Shown: positions 8,586 through 17,222 of the stretch, piece by piece
Numbering within the stretch: position 1 is the first letter of the stretch
Layout of the letters: the number at the start of each line of letters is the position of its first letter
Source of the DNA: Streptomyces sp. NBC_01478
Lineage (GTDB): Bacteria > Actinomycetota > Actinomycetes > Streptomycetales > Streptomycetaceae
Reading direction: 5' to 3'
DNA: 64,000 nucleotides
Assembly (NCBI RefSeq): GCF_036227225.1
Contig: NZ_CP109444.1
Location: 12,009,501 to 12,073,500 of the forward strand
The notes under the pieces: generated by a model
Databases searched by the model: none
Told to the model about the DNA's origin: nothing
What the model saw: only the letters and a program-made list of their open reading frames with translations
Made by a program: the position numbers and the translations under genes

Positions 8586-9611
8586 TCAGGAATGCCCAGG
8601 CCAAAGCTCCAGGGCGGGCAGACGCAGCACCACATCGGGCGGGCCGGTGAAAGCGCGCGGATCATCCGGCGCCAAGCCGGCCACGTCGCAGCAGTACGCG
8701 ATCGCGTTGTGCAGGTAAAGGCAGGATCGCAGGATCTCATCGCTTGGATCATCGGATGCGGCCTGACCGCCTCCCGGGCGGAGGTCCCAGTCCAACTCGA
8801 CGCCGTCGCGGAATCTGCTGCCTTGATTACCGCTCTTCGGGTTGGCGTACATACCGTATCCCGCGGTGCCGGCGGTGAGCAGCGCCATCACACCCGGGGC
8901 GGAGGCGGTGTATCCGGCCCATTGCGTGACCACACAGCCGCCCGGAACGTCGGTGACGCCCACGGTGTCCGTGACTTCGTCCTCGGTCATGCCCGCCTCC
9001 CACGGGTCCATCAGCCATTCGTCGAAGTTGTCGATCCTCACGGGTTGGCCTTGGAGTCGGTGGGCCGCCTCGGCGCAGCTGATGCCGGCGACACAAGCGA
9101 TGCTCATCCCGTCGAGGGCCACATCGGCCAGGACGTCGATGAGGCGACCGGCGCGCAATACGGTTGCCTGTTCCTGCTCACTGAGGCCCACCGTCGACGG
9201 GGCTGGCCCGAACAGGTCGGGTTCCGGACCCGCCAGATTGAGTCGGCCGGGCGACCAGCCGTTCATCTGCGGCCGCCACGGGTCCGCGCCGGCAGAGACC
9301 AACCTCAGGGCCATCTCGCGCTCGCGGTACATCACCGCCTCGAACAACGGCGTACGCCCGTACCACAATGCGTCGATGTCGACCGCAGCTCGGATCAGTT
9401 CTTCGAACACGTTCATCGGCATCCCGAAACTGGCCGCCTCATGCAGTTCGCCCTCGTTCACATGCCGAGTATGGCCGGTATAGCCTTCCGGCGACCTCAC
9501 CTGTTTGCGTGGTGTAGCCGTCGGCGGTGACGTGGTGTGATCTCGAAGATGGCGCCCGGGCAGGGGCGACTCCAACGGCGCTTCAACCGTTGCGTTTGAG
9601 TCTTGAGTCAC
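8586..9611 (-). CDS. Ankyrin-repeat domain protein of unknown role
   Basis: A 341-residue protein. Residues about 50-120 form ankyrin-like repeats (GELHEAASFGMP, then GRTPLFEAVMYREREMALRLVSAGADPWRP). The centre (ATVLRAGRLIDVLADVALDGMSIACVAGISCAEAAHRL) resembles the sigma/DNA-region-4-like or DUF6461-type parts seen in Streptomyces ankyrin proteins, and the C-terminal third (CVVTQWAGYTASAPGVMALLTAG) is hydrophobic but without a clear transmembrane run. Such proteins probably mediate protein contacts; no enzyme motif is visible. The start could be later (MNVFEELIRAA), since the first 45 residues are low-complexity. Confidence 0.65.
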   Translation of the reverse strand: MTQDSNATVEAPLESPLPGRHLRDHTTSPPTATPRKQVRSPEGYTGHTRHVNEGELHEAASFGMPMNVFEELIRAAVDIDALWYGRTPLFEAVMYREREMALRLVSAGADPWRPQMNGWSPGRLNLAGPEPDLFGPAPSTVGLSEQEQATVLRAGRLIDVLADVALDGMSIACVAGISCAEAAHRLQGQPVRIDNFDEWLMDPWEAGMTEDEVTDTVGVTDVPGGCVVTQWAGYTASAPGVMALLTAGTAGYGMYANPKSGNQGSRFRDGVELDWDLRPGGGQAASDDPSDEILRSCLYLHNAIAYCCDVAGLAPDDPRAFTGPPDVVLRLPALELWPGHS

Positions 9612-9698
9612 AGGTCAAGCGCTGGTGCGTGACGCAATGGGACGTCCTGATAGATCAGCTTGCGTCGAGGAAGAAGATCATCGGGAGTCCCGTTGCAG

Positions 9699-9797
9699 GA
9701 GAAGTCCGTCATCACGCGCACGGTCGAGGCGGCCGGGGGTGTGCACGCCCCCGGCCACTTGGGCGAGTTGACCCAGATCGTTGACTCCGGGTCGACC
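9699..9797 (+). pseudogene. N-terminal scrap of an IS4-family transposase
   Basis: About 33 codons read KSVITRTVEAAGGVHAPGHL followed by GELTQIV, the typical N-terminal start of actinobacterial IS4-type transposases (APGHLGELT). The remainder of the transposase is absent. Confidence 0.55.
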
Positions 9798-9799
9798 CG

Positions 9800-10093
9800 A
9801 TGGCCAACATGCTGCCCTTCCGCAACCCGCGGCCGCACCTGCGTCGGCATCGCGCGCGGCTTCCAGAAGCGTTGGCTGAGATCATGGGCCAGGCGTACGG
9901 AGTTGGTGGAACCGTCTCCGACGCAAGCGACAATGACCTGCGCAACCGCCTGATCTTCGAAGAGCACTGGCAGACCCTCAAGAAGGCGCAGACGACCGAG
10001 GCCTTCTCGCACTCCGGTACCCAACGGACGATTCCGGTGAAGGACCTGGAGTTCGCCTACCCCGAACTGGCTCTGACAGGCGCGAGTTACTGA
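9800..10093 (+). CDS. Uncharacterised 97-residue ORF, possibly a gene remnant
   Basis: Begins ATG at 9800 in the middle of IS debris and ends RTIPVKDLEFAYPELALTGASY. The C-terminal 60 residues (NDLRNRLIFEEHWQTLKKAQ) look like real protein, whereas the Arg-rich start looks like frame read-through. I do not recognise a family. It may be the tail of a gene truncated by the transposon fragment next to it. Confidence 0.3.
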   Translation: MANMLPFRNPRPHLRRHRARLPEALAEIMGQAYGVGGTVSDASDNDLRNRLIFEEHWQTLKKAQTTEAFSHSGTQRTIPVKDLEFAYPELALTGASY

Positions 10094-10235
10094 CCTTGGC
10101 GTTGGAGTGGGTACCCAGGGTCAAGGGCCGGCCTGAGAGATCCCCGGCAACGCCCCGGTGCGGTCCTCGACCTGCTCAACGTGGAGGGGGCTGCAGCCGG
10201 TCTGCGGCGAGTGCGCGTGCCCTGCGTCCGCGTGT

Positions 10236-11408
10236 TCAGGAGGCGAGGGTCGCCAGCTCCACTCCCGCGTGGAGGAAAGCACCGACGGCGAAGTCCGCGG
10301 TGGTGTCGTAGGTGACGGGTTGGCTGGAGTCGGGGCGGTCGCCGACGCCTTGGACGTAGCCGAGGACGCCGTCTGGGTGGACGGCGGTGGTGACCAGGCC
10401 GTTCCAGGCACGGGCGGCGGCTGGCAGGTAGGTGGCCCGGTCGACGAGGGCGGTGGCGACGGCGTAGGCGACGGCATAGGCGAAGAAGGACGTGCCGCTG
10501 CTCTCGGGGCCGGGGAAGTGGGTGGGGTCGGCAAGGTTGACGTTCCAGAAACCGTCGGGACGCTGGACCGGGGGGAGGGCGGTCACCAGGCGTGTGAGGG
10601 TGTCGCGGTATTCGGCGGTGTTGGACTGGGCGGGCGGCAGGGCCTTGAGGGTCTTGACGTGGGCGGCGGCCACCCAGCCGTTGCCCCGCGACCAGACGAC
10701 GGGCTTGCCCGAGGGCGAGACGATGTGGCCGGGCAGGAAATTCTTGTCGCGGTACCACAGGCCGGTCGCCGGGTTCAGCAGGCCGGGGCCTCCCTCGGCG
10801 TGCTTGGTGTGCTGGTACAAGCTGTACAGCTTCTGGTGGTAGCGGGCGTCACCGCGCAGGGTGCCGAGGCGCGCGAAGGGCGGCATCGCCATGTGGAGGG
10901 CGTCGGCCCACCACCAGTCGTCGTTCTTGTCGACTTGGTCGGTGTAGGTCATGCGGTGCAGCGAGGTCTCGATCGCGCTGATCTTGTGCGGGTCGGGTTC
11001 CAGCGCGTAGAGGTCGAGATACGCCTGTCCGGCGTTTTGGTTGTCGGCGATCCGGGTGCTGGAGCCCCCGTTGAGGGCGTAGTTGTTCTGCTCGGCCCAG
11101 GACCGGGCGTAGGCAAGGTAGCGGGCGTCTTTGGTCAGGGAGTACAGGGACAGCAGGCCGGAGAAGAAAGTCGCGTTGGCCCACTGGTTGTTGCCCGGGT
11201 TGGCGTGGGCGGCGATCCAGTGGTCGGCGACTCGGCGCAGCACGGTGATGATCGCGGCGCGCGAGGGCAGAGTGGACGAGGGCACGGTGGCGGGGGTGGC
11301 CATTGCGCGCGGCCCTGCGATGCCGGTCAGGGCGGACAGCCCCACCGCGGCGAGCGCGCTGCCGCCCGTGGTGGTCAGGAAGCGTCGTCGGTCCATGTCC
11401 TTGTCCAT
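10236..11408 (-). CDS. Tat-exported glycoside hydrolase family 88/105 protein (unsaturated glycuronyl hydrolase)
   Basis: A 390-residue protein with a twin-arginine signal (DRRRFLTTTGGS then a hydrophobic run to residue ~36, AMA cleavage-like). The mature part has the (alpha/alpha)6 pattern of GH88/GH105: NNQWANATFFSGLLSLY, DDWWWADALHMAMPPFARLG, WSRGNGWVAAAHVKTL and a late FFAYAVAYAV. These enzymes release unsaturated uronic acid from oligosaccharides made by polysaccharide lyases. The neighbour at 11540 is a lyase-like secreted protein on the same strand, which fits. The conserved Asp of DDWWWAD is a catalytic candidate. Start could also be the Met five residues in (MDRRRF). Confidence 0.85.
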   Translation of the reverse strand: MDKDMDRRRFLTTTGGSALAAVGLSALTGIAGPRAMATPATVPSSTLPSRAAIITVLRRVADHWIAAHANPGNNQWANATFFSGLLSLYSLTKDARYLAYARSWAEQNNYALNGGSSTRIADNQNAGQAYLDLYALEPDPHKISAIETSLHRMTYTDQVDKNDDWWWADALHMAMPPFARLGTLRGDARYHQKLYSLYQHTKHAEGGPGLLNPATGLWYRDKNFLPGHIVSPSGKPVVWSRGNGWVAAAHVKTLKALPPAQSNTAEYRDTLTRLVTALPPVQRPDGFWNVNLADPTHFPGPESSGTSFFAYAVAYAVATALVDRATYLPAAARAWNGLVTTAVHPDGVLGYVQGVGDRPDSSQPVTYDTTADFAVGAFLHAGVELATLAS

Positions 11409-11539
11409 GGAGGCCAGGGCCTTTCATGTTTGAGGAGGGGCGGATTTCCCGGAGTTGGGGGGAGGGTTGGCTGCTGCTGTGCAGGAGCCCCCTTACGGGA
11501 ATCGGCGCGGCGGATCGCCATCGGCCGTGCAGGGCGAAC

Positions 11540-12799
11540 TCAGTTGGGGTTGCGGACATTGGTGAGGGTTTCCCAGGCCACGAAGAGGTTGTTCGTGCCG
11601 GCCGGGCGGTTTCGCTCGGTGAGAGTCTGGGTGTTGGCCATCGCGACGCCGTGGAGGGTGTTCAGTGTGTTGAAGCCGACCTCGGTGATGGGGCCGAGTC
11701 CGAGTTTGAGAGTGCCGCCGCACACGGTGGACGGGATGGCCGCGCCGAGTTCGTACTTCGACTGGAAGCCCAGTGCCTGCCGTAGCCGTTCACCGACCTG
11801 CGGATAGAGGTCCTGCCCCTGGATGCGGGCGGTCTCCAGGACGTGGGAGATCGAGGAGATGCCGTAGCCGGTGTGGGTGAGGTCGCGGCAGGTTTCCTGG
11901 GTGATGCCGGTGGTGAAGGTGCTTGCGCCGAACCAGAAGCTGACGATCTGGTCGCGAGTGGTGAGGTGCTGGCTGGGCACGGTCTTGGGCAGCGCGCCGT
12001 CCGAGGAGAGGTACACGAAGGCGGGGACGCGCTGCAGGTAGTGGCCGATCGCGGTGTCGTAACTGGTGTGGTCGTCGAGGAAGACAGAAATGCTGACGGC
12101 CGCCTCCAGCATCGTCAGGTCCCAGTTGCCGGTGCGGTTGGAGCCGTTGACGACCAGCGGGAGGTAGACGGTGCGCAGCATCGTCGCGAAGCGGCCGGCG
12201 TTGGGCCAGTTACCGCGCACGGTCTTGATGATTTCGGCTGCCTTGGGCCAGGAGGAGCCCGTCCAGCCGGTCTGCAGTGGGGCGTTGTCGTTGGTGTGGT
12301 TATGGATGGTCGCGGACCAGGCGTCCATGAGCTGGATCGCCTTCTGTGCGTAGCGGTCGTCGCGGTTGATGTACCAGGCCAGCGCGTCGGTGTACGCGGC
12401 TATCGCGTCCTCGCGTTCGTCGGTACAGCCGTTGTTGGGATTCGAGGAGGGGCCGCACTCCACGGTCGCCCGGGGTTTGGGGCTGCGTGACAGCGAGGCG
12501 TAGGAGCTGGCCATCATGCTGTCGTACGCGGTCTTCCACGGCTGGGCCCCCGCCTGGACCTTGGCCCGTACGAAGTCGAGCTGGGCGGAGTCAAGGTTCA
12601 CGCCCGGGTGCACGAACGCCGCGGGCGATGCGGCAACGGCTGCGGCTTTAACGGTGCCGGGCTGAACGGTTGTGGCCCGCGTGGCGGCTTCCGGCGTGGG
12701 TGCCGGGGAAGCCGAGGCGGGAGCTATGACGGCTGCGGCCGCCACAGCGCCGAGCACGGCGGACAGGCAGGCGAACCGGGAGAGGGCTGTTAGGCGCAT
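11540..12799 (-). CDS. Secreted alginate-lyase-family polysaccharide lyase
   Basis: About 419 residues starting MRLTALSRFACLSAVLG, a Sec signal peptide with Ala-rich cleavage zone near residue 32. The mature part has the alpha/alpha toroid motifs of the alginate_lyase family: PGVNLDSAQLDFVRAKV, AAYTDALAWYINRDDRYAQKA, NRTGNWDLTMLEAAVSISVF and QETCRDLTHTGYGISSISH (His and Tyr candidates for the catalytic pair). ATG 12799 was preferred over one 18 bases upstream because it starts exactly at the signal peptide. Together with the GH88/105 protein downstream it makes a small extracellular uronate-polysaccharide degradation pair. Confidence 0.82.
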   Translation of the reverse strand: MRLTALSRFACLSAVLGAVAAAAVIAPASASPAPTPEAATRATTVQPGTVKAAAVAASPAAFVHPGVNLDSAQLDFVRAKVQAGAQPWKTAYDSMMASSYASLSRSPKPRATVECGPSSNPNNGCTDEREDAIAAYTDALAWYINRDDRYAQKAIQLMDAWSATIHNHTNDNAPLQTGWTGSSWPKAAEIIKTVRGNWPNAGRFATMLRTVYLPLVVNGSNRTGNWDLTMLEAAVSISVFLDDHTSYDTAIGHYLQRVPAFVYLSSDGALPKTVPSQHLTTRDQIVSFWFGASTFTTGITQETCRDLTHTGYGISSISHVLETARIQGQDLYPQVGERLRQALGFQSKYELGAAIPSTVCGGTLKLGLGPITEVGFNTLNTLHGVAMANTQTLTERNRPAGTNNLFVAWETLTNVRNPN

Positions 12800-12965
12800 G
12801 GGGGGATGGCCTTCCATGAGGCGACTGCCGCTACGGAATTCCTATACGTGAACACTGAATGCGATGGTGAACCGTCGATGCCGGAAGGTAGTCGCGCGGG
12901 GACGAGGGCGTCAAGGTCTAGACCAACATTGCGGGGAGCCCGCGGCTGCACCATCACGCGTCCCG

Positions 12966-13033
12966 CGTAGTCCAGGACGCCAGGGCACTACGCGCACCAC
13001 GTAGTCCGGGACGCCAGGGCACTACGTGCGCCG
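12966..13033 (+). repeat. Two tandem 34-bp repeats
   Basis: Units at 12966-12999 and 13000-13033 begin CGTAGTCCRGGACGCCAGGG and differ at few positions. Each unit contains CGTAGT and ACTACG near its ends, so each can fold back. Two copies only; not a CRISPR array. Confidence 0.7.
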
Positions 13034-13246
13034 CGGGCGTTATCGAGGGCCATGCCGACAACGCCGACCGCCCCCAGAACTCGACCTGCGTCAACGCCGG
13101 CAACACCATCGGTGACAACCTGATCTTCAACATCATGCAGGCGCTCGTCGACGGCGGGGCGATCAGCATGGAAGGGCCACCAGGCGCAGTACGTACACCA
13201 GGCCGACGGCACGATCGACGCTGCGGCTGCGCTCGCCAACGGCCCT
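13034..13246 (+). pseudogene. Fragment of a beta-helix gene copied from the 34776 gene family
   Basis: The DNA here matches, with scattered differences and a small frameshift, the segment at about 36328-36540 inside the large secreted beta-helix gene (shared phrases encode NLIFNVMQ-, DDGGAIYMEGHQAQY- and QADGTIDA-like residues). It has no start and no remaining gene around it, so it is a decayed duplication directly behind the tandem repeats. Confidence 0.75.
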
Positions 13247-13283
13247 GGTACTGGCACCGCGCGGGCGGGCGGCCTGAGCGTGA

Positions 13284-13952
13284 TCAGGCAGGCACGAGGA
13301 AGGACTCGACGTGGTCCAGCATCGTGTCCAGCCCCGCCTCAAGCGCCGCGGTGTCGCGACGGATTTGGGTGAGCAGCAGGCCGCCCTGAAGCGTGGTCAG
13401 CAGCGCCAGCCCCAGTCGCTCCGGGTCGGCGTCGGCACGCAGTTCACCACGATCCTGCATGGCCCGCAGGCCATCCACGACGGACTTTTCCCACAGCGCG
13501 AACCCGGCCGCGACCTCCTTGCGGGCATCAGGGTCCGTTTCAGCCAGCTGACTGCCGAGAGTCCCGATGGGACAGCCTCCGACGTAGTCCAGCGAGCGCT
13601 CCAGGTCGACAGCGAAATCCCGCCAGGCCCGCAGCGCCTCCATGCTGTCGAGGCGGCTGTACCGAGGCCGGGCGGCCCCGAATCTGCCGAGCACCTGCGC
13701 TGTATGGACGGCGATGACTGCCTTTACCAGGGACTTCTTGTCCTTGAAGTAGTGGTAGATCTGCGAAGGGTTCACCTCCGCGGCTTCCTGTACGTCCTCG
13801 ATGCTGGTGCCGGCTACGCCGCGCTCGAACATCAGGACCGCCGCAGCAGCCGCGATCCGGTCGCGCGTTGCCTGACCCTTGCGCGTTAGGCGCGGGACAG
13901 CGGTACCGACCTCATCAGTGTGCACGTCACGAGGGTAAGCATTTTGGAGCAA
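13284..13952 (-). CDS. TetR-family transcriptional regulator
   Basis: About 222 residues. N-terminal helix-turn-helix: RDRIAAAAAVLMFERGVAGTS, IEDVQEAAEVNPSQIYHYFKDKKSLVKAV. The C-terminal half (GCPIGTLGSQLAETDPDARKEV...LLTTLQGGLLLTQIRRD) is of the AcrR/TetR_C type where a Cys in GCPIG is often conserved in regulators of reactive-compound responses. The start is uncertain: TTG 13952 has AGGAG 10 nt upstream; a GTG ten codons later is possible. Upstream (13934-13958) AAGCATT occurs twice, flanked by GTAA and TTAC, a possible own operator. Its target is unknown; the SDR gene downstream is convergently oriented in the operon sense only by strand, with 200 bases between. Confidence 0.8.
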   Translation of the reverse strand: MLQNAYPRDVHTDEVGTAVPRLTRKGQATRDRIAAAAAVLMFERGVAGTSIEDVQEAAEVNPSQIYHYFKDKKSLVKAVIAVHTAQVLGRFGAARPRYSRLDSMEALRAWRDFAVDLERSLDYVGGCPIGTLGSQLAETDPDARKEVAAGFALWEKSVVDGLRAMQDRGELRADADPERLGLALLTTLQGGLLLTQIRRDTAALEAGLDTMLDHVESFLVPA

Positions 13953-14156
13953 GCATTACAAACTCCTGACGAGACGCCCGATCGTCCGCGGTGTCTCGAT
14001 TTCCGGCGGTCGGGCAGTTCATCTGGCGCGAAGGGGTCACCCCTCACGACGACGCTTCCGTGGCGAGTGTCCGCAGTCGGCATGACCGGTACGTCCGGTG
14101 CCTCATGCCGTGCCCCAGTCTGCCGGTCTCACGAGCGTGGCACCTCAATTGCGTTG

Positions 14157-14912
14157 TCACCGCAGTTCGAGTCCGCCGTCGATGGTGATCACCTGGCCGG
14201 TGACCCAACTCGAACCTGGTGATGTCAACTGCACGATCCAGCCGGCGATTTCTTGGGCCTCTCCCCGGCGTCCCAACGGAATGTTTGTCCGTTGCTGAGC
14301 TTTGACAGTTTCCGCCTCGTCGTGTGACAGACCTGAGGCTGTCAAGACTTCGCTCTCCGTGGGGCCGGGGGCTACGGCGTTCACTCGGATTCCGTGTGGC
14401 GCCAGCTCCAGCGCCCACGTCCTCGTCAGGTGCTCAAGTGCACTCTTCGCGGCGCCGTAATGTGCCGAGCCTGGGCTGGGGCGGTGACCGAACGTGCTGG
14501 AGACATTGACGACGCAGCCGCGTGTCTCGCGCAGCCACGGCAATGCCGCCTGGGTAAGGAGTGTCGGAGCGACGACATGAATCGCAAAGAGTTCGTCTAC
14601 CTGTTCGGCGAGTACGGTGTCGAGGCCGGCGCGGATCGTACCGCCCGCGTTGTTGACCACAATGTCCACGCGCCCCCATAGGTCCACAGCCTTCCGCACA
14701 ACCGCACCCGGAGCCTCGCGGTCTCGCAGATCCGCGGCGAACGGTTCGACGCCGCGGGCCAGTTCCGTGGTCCGTTGCAGCGCTTCGGCTCGACGCCCGA
14801 CGCCAAGGATCCGCACGCCCTGATCAGCGAGGGCGATGGCTGTGGCACGTCCGATGCCGGAGCCCGCTCCGGTCACGATGGCCACAGGATGTTCCGTAGC
14901 AATCGAGTTCAT
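14157..14912 (-). CDS. Short-chain dehydrogenase/reductase (SDR)
   Basis: A 251-residue classical SDR: TGAGSGIG cofactor motif at 15-22, NNAGG at ~89, SSTF then Y-x3-K (HYGAAKSALEH) active site, and the C-terminal GPTES...VTGQVITIDGG. GRR after strand 2 suggests NADP(H) preference. ATG 14912 with GGGGAG a few bases upstream. Last gene of the minus-strand operon hydroxylase-OsmC-SDR; likely oxidises or reduces an alcohol/ketone in the aromatic route. It is distinct from but similar to the SDR at 44276, which also partners a FAD monooxygenase. Confidence 0.88.
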   Translation of the reverse strand: MNSIATEHPVAIVTGAGSGIGRATAIALADQGVRILGVGRRAEALQRTTELARGVEPFAADLRDREAPGAVVRKAVDLWGRVDIVVNNAGGTIRAGLDTVLAEQVDELFAIHVVAPTLLTQAALPWLRETRGCVVNVSSTFGHRPSPGSAHYGAAKSALEHLTRTWALELAPHGIRVNAVAPGPTESEVLTASGLSHDEAETVKAQQRTNIPLGRRGEAQEIAGWIVQLTSPGSSWVTGQVITIDGGLELR

Positions 14913-14933
14913 GCGTGCTCCCCGTGTGGTGCC

Positions 14934-15413
14934 TTAGGTGAAGACGAGTTCACTGGTGATTTCGATCGCCGAGCCGATGCTCGACGCGACAGGACAGTGC
15001 CGGTGGTGGCGCTCATGGGCGCGTTCGACTTTCTCGACCTCGATATTGCTGTCGCGCCGGAGTCGGTACGTCACGTGAATGCTGCGGATGCGGAGCACCC
15101 CGCGTTCCTTGACGATGACTCCCTCGGCTCGTGCCTCCAGCCTGCCGTTGTGAGTGTCCTGGCCCAACGCGAGCAGCATCCCTGAGAAGGTCCCGGTCAG
15201 GCAGCCGGCGGCCGCCCCGATCAGATAGTCGAGCGTCGTCGCATGCGGAGTCAGCTCGCTGTCGGGAATCTTGTAGTGCTCGGCGATCTCGTCACGCATG
15301 CCCATGGGGACTTCGCCGTCGACCGGCATCGTCACCAGCTTCGTTCGCCCGGGACTGGGCCGAACGGTGAATGTGGGACGTTGAACGATTTGCTCTTCCG
15401 CCGTCTGTGTCAT
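14934..15413 (-). CDS. OsmC/Ohr-family protein
   Basis: A 159-residue protein beginning MTQTAEEQIVQRP. The OsmC fold is recognised from TTLDYLIGAAAGCLTGTFSGML (first peroxidatic Cys position, in GAAAGCLTG) and the second conserved Cys in HRHCPVASSIG, which together form the thiol peroxidase pair. The ATG shares one base with the stop of the hydroxylase gene (TGATG), so translation is coupled. In this operon it may clear peroxide made by uncoupled turnover of the FAD hydroxylase; this is inference. Confidence 0.85.
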   Translation of the reverse strand: MTQTAEEQIVQRPTFTVRPSPGRTKLVTMPVDGEVPMGMRDEIAEHYKIPDSELTPHATTLDYLIGAAAGCLTGTFSGMLLALGQDTHNGRLEARAEGVIVKERGVLRIRSIHVTYRLRRDSNIEVEKVERAHERHHRHCPVASSIGSAIEITSELVFT

Positions 15414-17041
15414 CAGGTCCTCGCTTCCATCTCGGGCTCGCGCGCCAGGGCCTGCTGCCAGGCGGCACGGATGCGGTCCATCCAGGATTCGTCGGACGAC
15501 CCGGCCTCGATTTCCCGCACAGCGGCCAGGTAGCAATCGGGGCGGACCAGATAGGCGGCGTCGCTCGGGTGGTGCAACGGATGCGGTGTGCTGCTTCCCT
15601 CGACCTGGAGCGTGAACAGCTGGACCACCCCTGACTCGTCAACCGAGTAACACCTCAGCGTGCCGGGGGAGGCGGCCTCTGTCCGGATCACGGTGAAGCG
15701 GCCGGCGGCGATCTTGCGGACCGTCGTGGGGACACCGTCATGGATCAGCCGGAAGTCCGGGATCATGGAACCCGGGCGTGGCAGCCGAGCCGTGGGGAGA
15801 CACTCGGACGGAGTCGTCAGCGGCGACTGCGTGTAGGCATGCGGTTCGTAGAGCTTGCCGGAGTCGACCAGGTGCGCTTTCGCCGGATCATTGGCCGCCT
15901 GAGCGAGGGTTTTGTTTCGTTCGGCCAGCTCTTCCGGAGTCGAGGGCGTCATGAAGTTCATGGACTGGCCCGTGACGAGCACATGGTGAGCGGCGGCGGA
16001 CTCGCGTTCCGTGGCATACGTGTCGAGGAGCCTGTCCGGCGCAGTGCCGGCCAGTACCCCGGCCAGCTTCCAGGCGAGGTTCTCGGCGTCCTCCATGCCG
16101 GAGTTCATCCCTCGGGCGCCGAACGGCGACACGACATGTGCGGCGTCACCGACGAGGAAGACCCTGCCCTGTCGAAACCTGGAGGCCTGCCGCTGCTGGA
16201 AGGTCCAGCCGTTGCAACGAAGGATCTCGATCTCGACCTCGTCGACCTGCGCGTGATCAAGGACAGCTCGAATACGCCTGGTCACGCCGCCAGAGGTGAG
16301 TTCTTTCTCGACGTCGAGCTCTGGCGGAATCTGCCAGTCCAGCCGCCAGACGTCCTCGCCGAGGCTGTGCATCAGCACGATGCCCTCTGGATAGAACGGT
16401 GGGGAGAACCACAGCCGCCGTTCCGTGGGGAAAGGAAGCTGTGCTCGAAAGTCCGCGACGAGGAAACGGCCGTTCGTCCGCCAGCCGTGGAAGTCGATCC
16501 CGAGCGTCTTGCGCGTCGGGCTGCCCACGCCGTCCGCCGCAACGACGTACGACGCGTTGAGCACGCGTGTGTGTCCCGAGCCGTCGACAACGCGGACCAC
16601 GGCGTGATCGGCGCCCGCTCCGTCGTGGACGACTTCGGCGGACGCCCCGTGGAGGATGCGAACGCCCTCCTGCCGCGCGACGGCATCGTGCAGCAGTTCC
16701 TCGACCCGGTACTGGGCGAAGTTGATGAAGGGCGGATAGACGCTGGAGGCGTCCCTGTCGAAAGTGAGCCGGAGGATCTCCTCGTCGCCGTAGTAGGTCC
16801 GGCCGAGGGACCAGCTGCTTCCGCGTTCGAGGATCTCCTCGGCGATCCCCATCCGGTCGTAGAGAGCGATGATGTCGCGCTGGATAGTGACAGCACGTGA
16901 CTGTCCGCAGCTCGGCGTTTCCCTCCGCTCCACGACGACGCAGCGCACGCCCGCGCGTGACAGTAGGAGTGAAGTCGCAATCCCGATGGGGCCCCCGCCG
17001 ATGATGATGACCGGAAGCGCGACAGCCTTGTCGAGAGCCAT
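15413..17041 (-). CDS. FAD-dependent aromatic hydroxylase (PheA/MhpA-type)
   Basis: A 542-residue group A flavoprotein monooxygenase: GGGPIG FAD motif at 15-20, VVAADGVGSPTRK (the DG motif), and LVGDAAHVVSPFGARGMNSGMEDAENLAWKL (GD motif). The extra C-terminal thioredoxin-like domain (from about residue 410) is typical of phenol hydroxylase and 3-(3-hydroxyphenyl)propionate hydroxylase relatives. It would hydroxylate a phenolic ring with NAD(P)H and O2, giving the diphenol that a ring-cleaving dioxygenase uses. ATG 17041 with GGAG 6 nt upstream. First gene of an operon with OsmC and SDR; divergent from the IclR gene at 17223 and preceded by the paired palindromes. Confidence 0.88.
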   Translation of the reverse strand: MALDKAVALPVIIIGGGPIGIATSLLLSRAGVRCVVVERRETPSCGQSRAVTIQRDIIALYDRMGIAEEILERGSSWSLGRTYYGDEEILRLTFDRDASSVYPPFINFAQYRVEELLHDAVARQEGVRILHGASAEVVHDGAGADHAVVRVVDGSGHTRVLNASYVVAADGVGSPTRKTLGIDFHGWRTNGRFLVADFRAQLPFPTERRLWFSPPFYPEGIVLMHSLGEDVWRLDWQIPPELDVEKELTSGGVTRRIRAVLDHAQVDEVEIEILRCNGWTFQQRQASRFRQGRVFLVGDAAHVVSPFGARGMNSGMEDAENLAWKLAGVLAGTAPDRLLDTYATERESAAAHHVLVTGQSMNFMTPSTPEELAERNKTLAQAANDPAKAHLVDSGKLYEPHAYTQSPLTTPSECLPTARLPRPGSMIPDFRLIHDGVPTTVRKIAAGRFTVIRTEAASPGTLRCYSVDESGVVQLFTLQVEGSSTPHPLHHPSDAAYLVRPDCYLAAVREIEAGSSDESWMDRIRAAWQQALAREPEMEART

Positions 17042-17049
17042 TATGATCT

Positions 17050-17111
17050 CCGATAATCGGTTGCCTCGATCGTATATTGAGCATTAGCGCTCGCTGGTGG
17101 CTGGTTGTCAA
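17050..17111 (-). promoter_or_regulatory. Promoter with paired palindromic operator for the hydroxylase operon
   Basis: On the minus strand: TTGACA (17111-17106), 17-bp spacer, GCTAAT (17088-17083), then a degenerate motif at 17070-17080 (TCAATATACGA) and the perfect palindrome CCGATTATCGG at 17050-17060, 20 bp apart. The proximal motif shares 2 nt with the GGAG ribosome-binding site. Same layout as at 3572, 3669 and 18898. Confidence 0.7.
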
Positions 17112-17222
17112 CCCGTCGGACGTGGCACCCCACATACCGGGCTGGAAGGAAGCTGCTGGTAAAACAGGACTGTCGTCCGCTCACGCGGCGGCGTCGAATA
17201 GGGGAAACCAGAGGAGGCGACC

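Noticed and set aside
10158..11807. 549-codon open frame on the plus strand opposite the GH88/105 gene
   Set aside because: Low-complexity Gly/Val-rich translation mirroring the real exported hydrolase; codon-bias shadow.
12966..13033. CRISPR-like repeat
   Set aside because: Only two directly abutting 34-bp units with no spacer and no cas genes.
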